From Bacteroidota bacterium (GTDB taxonomy: Bacteria; Bacteroidota; Bacteroidia; Bacteroidales; UBA1402): 5,451 bases of DNA. This document shows, one piece after another, positions 1 to 5,451 of the stretch. The translations under genes were made by a program, and so were the position numbers. Under the pieces are notes generated by a model. The model ran no database searches. It had not been told where the DNA came from and saw only the letters and a list, made by a program, of their open reading frames with translations. How positions within the stretch are numbered: the stretch's first letter is position 1; every line of letters starts with the position of its first letter. The stretch lies in NCBI GenBank assembly GCA_030706285.1, contig JAUZOU010000218.1:1-5451 (forward strand), in the 5' to 3' direction.

Positions 1-1801
1 GGATAGCAATCGTGAAAAAATCGTCATTACCGAGATTCCTTATATAGTAAACAAGGCAGAATTGATCACTGATATTGCCAATCTGGTCAAAGAACAGAAA
101 ATTGATGGCATTTATCATATCAATGACGAATCGGACCGTGAAGGTATGCGGATTGTCATCGAGGTGAAAAAAGACTTCAACTCGAACGTACTGCTTAACA
201 AGTTGTACAAGATGACCCCCTTGCAATCATCTTTCAGTGTCAACAACATTGCATTGGTGAACGGCCGTCCTAAATTACTGAATCTGAGAGATTTGATTCG
301 TCTGTTCGTCGAACATCGCCATGATGTGGTTACCCGCCGTACTCAATACGAGCTGAATGAAGCCGAAAAGCGGGCTCACATTCTTCAAGGATTGATCATC
401 GCCTGTGACAACATCGAACGTGTCATTGCTATTATCCGTTCGTCACAATCTCCTGATGAAGCACGCGAACGTTTGATGGAAGAATTTGCTTTATCAGACA
501 TTCAGTCGAGAGCTATCGTTGAAATGCGCCTGCGTCAGTTGACAGGACTGGAGATGGAAAAACTCAAGAATGAATACGAAAGTCTGATGCAGAAAATTGC
601 CTGGTACAAACAGGTACTTGAAAGCAAAGAAATGCGGATGGACATCATCAAGACTGAGCTCAAGGAAGTAAAGGATAAATATGGAGACAAACGTCGTTCG
701 GAAATCGTTTACGCCTCCGAAGACTTTAATCCGGAAGACTTCTACTCAGATGACGAAATGATCATTACCATTTCTCATCTTGGATACATCAAACGTACAC
801 CACTGATCGATTTCCGTACTCAAAACAGAGGCGGTGTCGGATCGAAGGGCAGCGAAACCCGTGATGAAGATTTTGTCGAATATATCTATCCGGCATCCAT
901 GCACAGTACCATGCTTTTCTTCACTCAAAAGGGTAAATGTTACTGGCTAAAAGTGTATGAGATTCCAGAAGGAACCAAAAACTCCAAAGGACGTGCCATA
1001 CAAAACCTCCTAAACATCGATGCATCAGATAAAGTGAATGCGTTTGTCCGGGTTAAGGCCTTGCAGACTGATACGGATTTCATTAATTCGCATTATCTGC
1101 TGTTCTGTACGAAACGCGGTATCGTAAAGAAGACGTTACTGGAAGCTTATTCCCGTCCACGTCAGAATGGTGTGAATGCCATCACCATCCGTGAAGATGA
1201 TGAAGTCATCGCTGTAAGAATGACGAACGGCCAGACTGACGTCATCCTGGCAAACAGGAATGGTCGTGCCATCCGCTTTAATGAAAGGGTTGTACGTACT
1301 ATGGGCCGTACCGCTACCGGTGTCAGAGGCATGACGCTGGACGACGATGGGGCAGATGAAGTAGTGGGCATGATCTGCATCAAGGATAAGGAAAAAGAAT
1401 CCATCATGGTCGTTTCTGAGCAAGGCTATGGTAAGCGTTCGGATCTGGATGATTACCGGATTACCAACCGCGGTGGAAAAGGTGTCAAGACCATGAACAT
1501 CACCGATAAAACAGGCAAATTGGTCTCCATCAAATGCGTTACGGATGATTATGACCTGATGATTATCAACAAATCCGGTATTACTCTTAGGGTTGCTGTT
1601 TCTGATTTCCGGATTATGGGCCGTGCCACGCAAGGCGTTCGCTTGATCAACCTTGAAAAACGTCACGATGAAATTGCCTCTGTCTGCAGAGTACAGAAAG
1701 AGACCACTGAAGAAGAAGTCGCAATGGCAGACGACGGTTTGAACCAAACTGATGAAACAGATAGTAATGAACCCGCAGACGATACGTTCAATGAAATCTA
1801 A
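1..1801 (+). CDS. gyrA: DNA gyrase subunit A, C-terminal two-thirds (5' end outside window)
   Basis: GyrA is the DNA breakage-rejoining and DNA-wrapping subunit of gyrase (A2B2), which introduces negative supercoils using ATP hydrolysed by GyrB. The reading frame is open from the window edge (first full codon at base 2), so there is no start here; 599 residues are visible. The first residues (NREKIVITEIPYIVNKAE) align with E. coli GyrA at roughly residue 260, so the winged-helix domain with the catalytic Tyr and the quinolone-resistance region is missing. Visible residues about 20-100 are the tower region, and 90-225 the long coiled coil with the exit-gate segment (SDIQSRAIVEMRLRQLTGLE). From about 252 the beta-pinwheel C-terminal domain follows, with repeated blade motifs such as MGRTATGVRG and MGRATQGVRL. 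The GyrA-box position reads QNRGGVG (bases 821-841) rather than QRRGGKG; NRGGKG occurs in a later blade (1466-1483). The tail from about residue 565 is strongly acidic. ParC is the main alternative, but the extended pinwheel favours GyrA. Confidence 0.97.
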   Translation, partial: DSNREKIVITEIPYIVNKAELITDIANLVKEQKIDGIYHINDESDREGMRIVIEVKKDFNSNVLLNKLYKMTPLQSSFSVNNIALVNGRPKLLNLRDLIRLFVEHRHDVVTRRTQYELNEAEKRAHILQGLIIACDNIERVIAIIRSSQSPDEARERLMEEFALSDIQSRAIVEMRLRQLTGLEMEKLKNEYESLMQKIAWYKQVLESKEMRMDIIKTELKEVKDKYGDKRRSEIVYASEDFNPEDFYSDDEMIITISHLGYIKRTPLIDFRTQNRGGVGSKGSETRDEDFVEYIYPASMHSTMLFFTQKGKCYWLKVYEIPEGTKNSKGRAIQNLLNIDASDKVNAFVRVKALQTDTDFINSHYLLFCTKRGIVKKTLLEAYSRPRQNGVNAITIREDDEVIAVRMTNGQTDVILANRNGRAIRFNERVVRTMGRTATGVRGMTLDDDGADEVVGMICIKDKEKESIMVVSEQGYGKRSDLDDYRITNRGGKGVKTMNITDKTGKLVSIKCVTDDYDLMIINKSGITLRVAVSDFRIMGRATQGVRLINLEKRHDEIASVCRVQKETTEEEVAMADDGLNQTDETDSNEPADDTFNEI

Positions 1802-1848
1802 CGGATTATATTTCAACAAAATAAATATATATTAAACTATTTACAGCA

Positions 1849-3099
1849 ATGAGAAGAGCATGTTTAACTAATGCAAACACAAAGGTTGTACTCTTGATTC
1901 TAGCCATTCTTCTGGGAGGAAGCAATGCCTTTGCTCAGAAGAAGAACGTTAACCGGGCAAAAGCTAAATTGCTGGCCGAGGTACCTGATACAAAAGGTGC
2001 GCAAGAAGCAATTCTGCCTGCATTGAAAGATTCAACGACAAAAAATCTGGCTTCTACCTGGTTTACAGCAGGAGAAGTGTACAACGCCATTTTTGAAGAA
2101 CAGCAGAAAAAACAATGGACTACAAAAAACGGCGACCAGAATCTGATGGGCGAGTCTCTCGTTAATGCTCTGAATGCTTATGTCAAAGCAGATTCTCTTG
2201 ACAGGCTGCCTAACGAAAAAGGCAAGGTCAAACCAAAGTTCACGAATAAAATCGTCGACCGTACCATGCGTTTTCAACGTGGCTTTACAGATGCCGGATC
2301 TTATTATTATTCAAATAAAGATTATGTGAAGGCGTTGTCAATGTTTGGCAGTTATCTGTCTTATCCGTCAATTCCTTTCCTGAAGAATAAAGGTCTTGAA
2401 AAAGACACCCTGATTTCAAGATTGACGTATTATTGTGGCCTTTGTGCTACTCAGGCTAATAAACCGGAAGTCGCTGTTAAATACTACGAACAGGTAAAAG
2501 ACAACAACGCTGACTCAGCTTGGATTTATGCTCGTTTGTGCGATGATTATTCGATGTTGAAAGATACAGCCAATATGGTTCGTATTTTCCAGCTTGGTGC
2601 CCAGAAATTTCCAAAGGAACCATTTTATGCTCGTAATCTGATCAACTTTTATATTTATAAGAATCAGATGCCTCAAGCGATGGAATGGATTGGAAAAGCC
2701 CTCCAGCAGGACGATAAAAGCGCAGCTCTATGGAATGTAAAAGGTCGTCTTCTCGAAAACGACAAAAAACTGGATGATGCTGCCGACTGCTACAACAAAG
2801 CAATCACGTTGGATCCTAAATTCTCGGATGCTCTTGGCAACTTAGGACGTATCTATTACAATCAGGCTGTTGAAGAACTCGATCGTGTTAATGCCATCCG
2901 CGATGACAAAACGTATCGTAAAGAAAAGGTCAAATTGAAGACGATGTTTGAAAAAGCAAGACCTTACTTTGAAAAAGCCTACGAAATCAATCCTGATGAA
3001 CGGGATTATGTCGTTGCCTTGAGAGGTATATATTACAACCTTGATATGAGCGATAAATACAATGTGATGGATAAGCGCATGAAAGATATGGTTAAGTAA
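1849..3099 (+). CDS. Secreted tetratricopeptide-repeat protein
   Basis: This is a 416-residue exported protein built largely of TPR helical hairpins; its function is unknown. The N-terminus has the charged start MRRACLTNANTK, a hydrophobic core (VVLLILAILLGG, residues 13-24) and a likely signal peptidase I site after A-F-A (residue 29, before QKK). No lipobox Cys is positioned for a lipoprotein. TPR-like repeats are visible at about 145-178, 190-219, 258-290 (ARNLINFYIYKNQMPQAMEWIGKAL), 292-325 (LWNVKGRLLENDKKLDDAADCYNKAI, then the typical LDP), 326-345 and 364-395 (ARPYFEKAYEINPDE). TPRs are protein-binding scaffolds, so a role in a periplasmic or envelope complex is an inference. The ATG sits 47 bp after the gyrA stop in an A/T-rich leader with no Shine-Dalgarno motif, as is usual in Bacteroidetes; the signal peptide directly after it supports this start. 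A terminator follows 20 bp after the stop, so the gene is probably the last of a gyrA transcript. Confidence 0.9.
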   Translation: MRRACLTNANTKVVLLILAILLGGSNAFAQKKNVNRAKAKLLAEVPDTKGAQEAILPALKDSTTKNLASTWFTAGEVYNAIFEEQQKKQWTTKNGDQNLMGESLVNALNAYVKADSLDRLPNEKGKVKPKFTNKIVDRTMRFQRGFTDAGSYYYSNKDYVKALSMFGSYLSYPSIPFLKNKGLEKDTLISRLTYYCGLCATQANKPEVAVKYYEQVKDNNADSAWIYARLCDDYSMLKDTANMVRIFQLGAQKFPKEPFYARNLINFYIYKNQMPQAMEWIGKALQQDDKSAALWNVKGRLLENDKKLDDAADCYNKAITLDPKFSDALGNLGRIYYNQAVEELDRVNAIRDDKTYRKEKVKLKTMFEKARPYFEKAYEINPDERDYVVALRGIYYNLDMSDKYNVMDKRMKDMVK

Positions 3100-3118
3100 G
3101 AATTTCCATGCATGATAC

Positions 3119-3148
3119 AAAAAGAGCATCCTTCGGGATGCTTTTTTT
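3119..3148 (+). terminator. Rho-independent terminator after the gyrA-TPR unit, probably bidirectional
   Basis: A perfect 6-bp stem GCATCC/GGATGC (3126-3131 with 3136-3141) closes a UUCG tetraloop with the stabilising C-G closing pair. Seven T residues follow (3142-3148). A-U pairs between the A-run at 3119-3123 and the T-run can lengthen the stem. The hairpin lies 20 bp after the TPR gene stop. On the minus strand the same hairpin (loop CGAA) is followed by TCTTTTT, so it could also stop transcripts arriving from the convergent stress-protein gene. Confidence 0.92.
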
Positions 3149-3165
3149 GTTTTTAGAGAATCAAG

Positions 3166-3225
3166 ACTGAGAACTAATATTAGCGTGGGGAAGAGGCTGA
3201 ATGTATTTCATTTTGGTTTCTCAGT
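3166..3225. repeat. Inverted repeat ACTGAGAA ... TTCTCAGT with 44-nt spacer
   Basis: A perfect 8-bp inverted repeat (3166-3173 and 3218-3225) is extended by one C-G pair (3174 with 3216) if T3217 is bulged. The spacer contains the palindrome TAATATTA (3175-3182) and nothing coding. It lies just downstream of the plus-strand terminator. No target-site duplication or transposase is visible, so I do not call it a mobile element; chance pairing in A/T-rich DNA is possible. Confidence 0.4.
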
Positions 3226-3308
3226 GTATTATTCAACATAATATTAATTATAACACAGTATGAGCCTTTAAAAAGAAAATCCAAATTAAGGATCTTTCAA
3301 AGATAAAG

Positions 3309-3350
3309 ATTCCCAGGAACAGCTGGAAAAATTGGCTGAATCCTGGGAAT
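3309..3350 (-). terminator. Strong hairpin downstream of the stress-protein gene; candidate weak terminator
   Basis: A perfect 10-bp inverted repeat ATTCCCAGGA/TCCTGGGAAT (3309-3318 with 3341-3350) encloses a second 4-bp stem CAGC/GCTG (3320-3323 with 3335-3338) and an 11-nt loop. Read on the minus strand it lies about 73 nt after the stress-protein stop and is followed by CTTTATCTTTG, which is T-rich but not a clean T-run. On the plus strand no T-run follows. The structure itself is clear; the terminator role is an inference, and a processed 3'-UTR or RNA-stabilising hairpin is equally possible. Confidence 0.45.
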
Positions 3351-3360
3351 ATACTCAATA

Positions 3361-3389
3361 AATTGTCGTCGCTTTTGCTACAGACAATT
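3361..3389. repeat. Inverted repeat / hairpin AATTGTC ... GACAATT
   Basis: A perfect 7-bp outer stem (3361-3367 with 3383-3389) continues, after one bulged A (3382), through GT/AC, one mismatch and GC/GC to a 4-base loop (TTTT on plus, AAAA on minus). That gives 11 base pairs in 29 nt. GCGAC at 3410-3414 could pair alternatively with GTCGC at 3368-3372. The hairpin lies 33 bp past the stress-protein stop and has no adjacent T-run on either strand, so it is not a standard intrinsic terminator. Confidence 0.5.
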
Positions 3390-3422
3390 CTCAGCTAATG
3401 ATAAATAATGCGACTCGTCAAA

Positions 3423-4532
3423 TCATCCTCTTAACACTAGCACAGGCGTTTTACTATGGAACAACATTTTTGTTGCCAAACTGGCATTGAACAATCTTGA
3501 AAAGATGGATCGTTTCTGAGCCGGCATGGCAATCATATCAATGTTGCGTTCCATAATAAAATCATTCAGTTCATCAATCAACTGATCGCCCCTAATCATG
3601 CAATACGAACACTCAATTCCCGGATATAATTTTCCGAAATATTCTTTGATGCCAGACAGCTTGATTTCATCCCATTTTTCCGGATCAGAGGATAAGTGTA
3701 TAAAATACACTTTAAATTGATAGCTTTTCAGCAGCTGCATCATTGATTCGAAAGCGATCAGGTCTCGTTGTTCGAAATTTGTAATAAAGCCAATCGTCTT
3801 AATATCTGAGAGTTTACCAAATGGCAAATTTTCAGGAAAGGCAAAAACCGGTACTCTGGAACGTTCCATCACTTCAACAGTAACAGATCCCATCAAATCA
3901 CCTTCCTTTGATCCAAGTCCATGGGTACCCATAATGGTGACCAGAGAATGATGTTTTCTGCTGTAATTCAATATTTGTTCTTCCGGAACGCCCTCACGAA
4001 ACTTTGTAACAAACTGTATATCAGGAATTTTGCACGACTTAATATCATCATTCAACGCATTTGACAGTTCATCCATCTTTTCATGCATCTTTTTGATGAG
4101 GATGCGCATGGCTTCTTCGTGTCCCTCATCAAAAGCAAAAGCATCACTGATAGGCATTCCTCCGGAATAGAAAGGGCTGTAATATGTATGTAGTAAAACG
4201 ATATGGCTGTCCGTATCTTTAGCCAAATAAAAGGCGATTCTGGCAGCCTTTAATGAATAGTCTGAAAAATCAACCGGGACCAGAATGGATTTTTTTTCAA
4301 CCTGTTCCTCTTTGACAGATTCTTCATCTGAAAAATTAAGTTTTTCCAGAATCATAAGGGCTGTTGTCAGATCACTTTCTTTGATCCGGATACGAACACC
4401 TGCAGCAATAACAGGTTGGATCAGATTGACATTTTGCAGAAAAACGTCAATACCTTCAGATTCAAGAATGCCTTTAATAATGATGGCCCGATCATACGTA
4501 TGAATGGCCACAGTTACCAGATTTTCTTCCAT
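3423..4532 (-). CDS. Universal stress protein with N-terminal DUF2007-like domain and tandem USP domains
   Basis: This is a 369-residue cytoplasmic protein with no signal peptide or membrane segment. Residues about 2-66 (LVTVAIHTYDRAIIIKGILE, then SEGIDVFLQN and a gap to VRIRIKESDLTTALMILEKL) match the DUF2007 'putative signal transducing protein' pattern. A charged linker follows (68-81). USP domain 1 spans about 81-235: it opens with ILVPVDFS (Asp88) and contains GTHG (202-205), nine residues, then GS (215-216). This is exactly the G-2x-G-9x-G(S/T) ATP-binding motif of nucleotide-binding USPs. USP domain 2 (about 244-369) keeps the fold pattern (IDMIAMPAQKRS ... TPVLVLRG) but has no glycine motif, so it probably does not bind ATP. 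USP proteins act in stress resistance and growth arrest; the specific role here is unknown. The ATG at 4532 begins directly before the conserved first beta strand and is preceded by an A/T-rich leader with AGAAGAA about 17 nt upstream. The barrel-protein gene lies 155 bp upstream on the same strand. An unusual N-terminal extension makes it longer than ordinary tandem USPs. Confidence 0.93.
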   Translation of the reverse strand: MEENLVTVAIHTYDRAIIIKGILESEGIDVFLQNVNLIQPVIAAGVRIRIKESDLTTALMILEKLNFSDEESVKEEQVEKKSILVPVDFSDYSLKAARIAFYLAKDTDSHIVLLHTYYSPFYSGGMPISDAFAFDEGHEEAMRILIKKMHEKMDELSNALNDDIKSCKIPDIQFVTKFREGVPEEQILNYSRKHHSLVTIMGTHGLGSKEGDLMGSVTVEVMERSRVPVFAFPENLPFGKLSDIKTIGFITNFEQRDLIAFESMMQLLKSYQFKVYFIHLSSDPEKWDEIKLSGIKEYFGKLYPGIECSYCMIRGDQLIDELNDFIMERNIDMIAMPAQKRSIFSRLFNASLATKMLFHSKTPVLVLRG

Positions 4533-4591
4533 GGTTAGTTAGGTATTTATTCTTCTAAGTTAACCATACAGGCCCAAATTTGTTCAGATAA

Positions 4592-4611
4592 GGTCAACTA
4601 TTTTTTTGACC
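4592..4611. promoter_or_regulatory. Operator-like inverted repeat GGTCAA-N8-TTGACC upstream of the stress-protein gene
   Basis: Perfect 6-bp arms (4592-4597 and 4606-4611) are separated by eight bases, a spacing compatible with a dimeric regulator. It lies 60 bp upstream of the stress-protein start, within the 155-bp gap after the barrel-protein gene. The palindrome CAAATTTG at 4575-4582 differs at one base from the Bacteroidetes -7 element TAnnTTTG, but no properly spaced -33 TTTG is seen. As a hairpin it has no T-run when read on the minus strand, so it is not an obvious terminator for the barrel gene. The regulatory role is inferred only from symmetry and position. Confidence 0.3.
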
Positions 4612-4687
4612 AGAGCTGACATCGAAGCAGGCTGAACATCAAACCAGCCATTGACTGATCTTACGAGGATTGAAGGAGAAGAAAATC

Positions 4688-5451
4688 TCAGAACTTATAC
4701 ATCAGCTTTGCGTAAACACGTTGATTATCAGAACGATCAAGATCAATAATAGACCCTTCGGCAGCACGTTTGCCCCAAGCAGCGTTGGTATATTCCAACT
4801 CCACTCCTATTTTCCAATGTGGCAAATTGTACGAATAAGATGGGGTCAAACGATACATGGTTCCAATCATCTTTTCTTCAGACGTATTGGCTTCATCGAC
4901 ACCAAAGCCATAAAAGTTGCTGTTTTCCGGTAGCGTCTTGTCTGGACCAAGATTTGCACTATAACCTGCAAATAGATCAAACTGATGTTTCACACCATAC
5001 GTCAGGTTGATAAATGAGGTAAACGTATTATAAGGGATGTAGTTATGGTCAGGCGTAATGGCGTATCCTCCAATCAAGTTGTGATCGGTCAGATTCTGGC
5101 CATACAACGCTTTTGCTGACACAATCAAAGATTTGCCGGTGTATTTCCCATACACCATGAAGGCAGGGGTGTTTAATTTCCGTTTGTTGACGATTTTAAC
5201 ACCATTTCCATCGGTTATATACTGTTCTGGAAGGATACTTTTATAATCAACAGCCCAACCAGTCAGAAAACGATGCTCCGAATAGTCAACAGAAGCAAAC
5301 AGATCAGGAGCCACCGCATTGTGTTGATACAGATAGGTTTTCCCATCAGGACCTGTCGATGTGGCCATCCTCTGATACACAGCGGCGGCTGTCCATTTGA
5401 GCCGGGCACCATAATTCAACCACCACTGAGGACTACGATTGAACGGTTGAC
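4688..5451 (-). CDS. Outer-membrane beta-barrel (porin-like) protein, C-terminal part (5' end outside window)
   Basis: The frame is open to the window edge, reading QPFNRSPQWWLNYGARLKW before the first in-frame TTG codon (5417-5419). That TTG is therefore internal and the start lies beyond base 5451. The visible 253 residues show amphipathic, aromatic-rich strands alternating with polar loops, for example HRFLTGWAVDYKS, PAFMVYGKYTGKSLIVSAKA, HQFDLFAGYSANLG, MYRLTPSYSYNLPHWKIGVE and LEYTNAAWG. The protein ends QRVYAKLMYKF with a terminal Phe, the signature recognised by the BAM complex for outer-membrane insertion. This indicates a transmembrane beta barrel, probably a porin or small-solute channel. 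A DcaP-like porin is one possibility I cannot confirm. The substrate is unknown. The TGA stop is followed by 155 bp before the stress-protein start on the same strand, with no convincing terminator between them. Confidence 0.83.
   Translation of the reverse strand, partial: QPFNRSPQWWLNYGARLKWTAAAVYQRMATSTGPDGKTYLYQHNAVAPDLFASVDYSEHRFLTGWAVDYKSILPEQYITDGNGVKIVNKRKLNTPAFMVYGKYTGKSLIVSAKALYGQNLTDHNLIGGYAITPDHNYIPYNTFTSFINLTYGVKHQFDLFAGYSANLGPDKTLPENSNFYGFGVDEANTSEEKMIGTMYRLTPSYSYNLPHWKIGVELEYTNAAWGKRAAEGSIIDLDRSDNQRVYAKLMYKF

Noticed and set aside
62..64. TTG codon as the start of the gyrA reading frame.
   Set aside because: The 20 residues before it in frame (REKIVITEIPYIVNKAE) are conserved GyrA sequence, so the gene continues upstream of the window.
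1807..1814. TATATTTC just after gyrA, one base from the Bacteroidetes -7 element TAnnTTTG, as a promoter for the TPR gene.
   Set aside because: The sequence is very A/T-rich and no correctly spaced -33 TTTG is present, so the match is weak; cotranscription from gyrA explains expression as well.
1136..1819. Long antisense open frame (227 codons) across the gyrA 3' end.
   Set aside because: It lies fully opposite conserved gyrA codons, and its translation shows no recognisable domain; it is a frame shadow.
3166..3225. A 60-bp miniature mobile element bounded by ACTGAGAA/TTCTCAGT.
   Set aside because: No target-site duplication, no second copy in the window and no known transposon ends; kept only as an inverted repeat.
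3290..3361. Short open stretch reading like a protein tail (GSFKDKDSQEQLEKLAESWE ...) in the plus strand.
   Set aside because: A stop codon (3287-3289) lies directly before it and it has no start. Its codons coincide with the 10-bp inverted repeat, so the protein-like look is probably by chance; a pseudogene remnant cannot be excluded but has no independent support.
4630..4649. GGCTG/CAGCC inverted repeat as a terminator for the barrel-protein gene.
   Set aside because: Only 5 bp of stem with a 10-nt loop and no T-run after it on the minus strand.
5417..5419. TTG codon as the start of the barrel protein.
   Set aside because: The frame stays open upstream to the window edge with barrel-like sequence (NRSPQWW), so the TTG is an internal Leu codon.

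Overview
The window looks like chromosomal housekeeping DNA from a member of the Bacteroidetes, most likely order Bacteroidales. The reasons are the close match of the gyrase A sequence to the form I know from that phylum, A/T-rich gene leaders without a clear Shine-Dalgarno sequence, a secreted TPR protein directly after gyrA, and a DUF2007-USP-USP stress protein. I assign no genus.

Layout. Bases 1-1801 (+) are the 3' two-thirds of gyrA; the gene start and the catalytic tyrosine lie upstream of the window. After 47 bp comes a secreted or periplasmic TPR protein (1849-3099, +), which ends at a strong intrinsic terminator with a UUCG loop (3119-3148). Bases 3149-3422 form a convergent intergenic region with no convincing gene but three separate inverted repeats. 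On the minus strand, bases 3423-4532 encode a 369-residue universal stress protein with an N-terminal DUF2007-like domain. A 155-bp gap with an operator-like inverted repeat follows. Bases 4688-5451 (-) are the C-terminal 253 residues of an outer-membrane beta-barrel protein whose start is beyond the window.

How the parts relate. gyrA and the TPR gene are probably cotranscribed and share the terminator. The barrel protein and the stress protein lie on the opposite strand in tandem, but the gap between them makes cotranscription uncertain. The terminator hairpin also carries a U-tract when read on the minus strand, so it may insulate the two convergent units from both sides.

I found no mobile element, CRISPR array, tRNA, rRNA or defence system. 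Nothing here amounts to an undescribed system. The least explained parts are the hairpin-rich tail downstream of the stress protein gene and the domain fusion in that protein.
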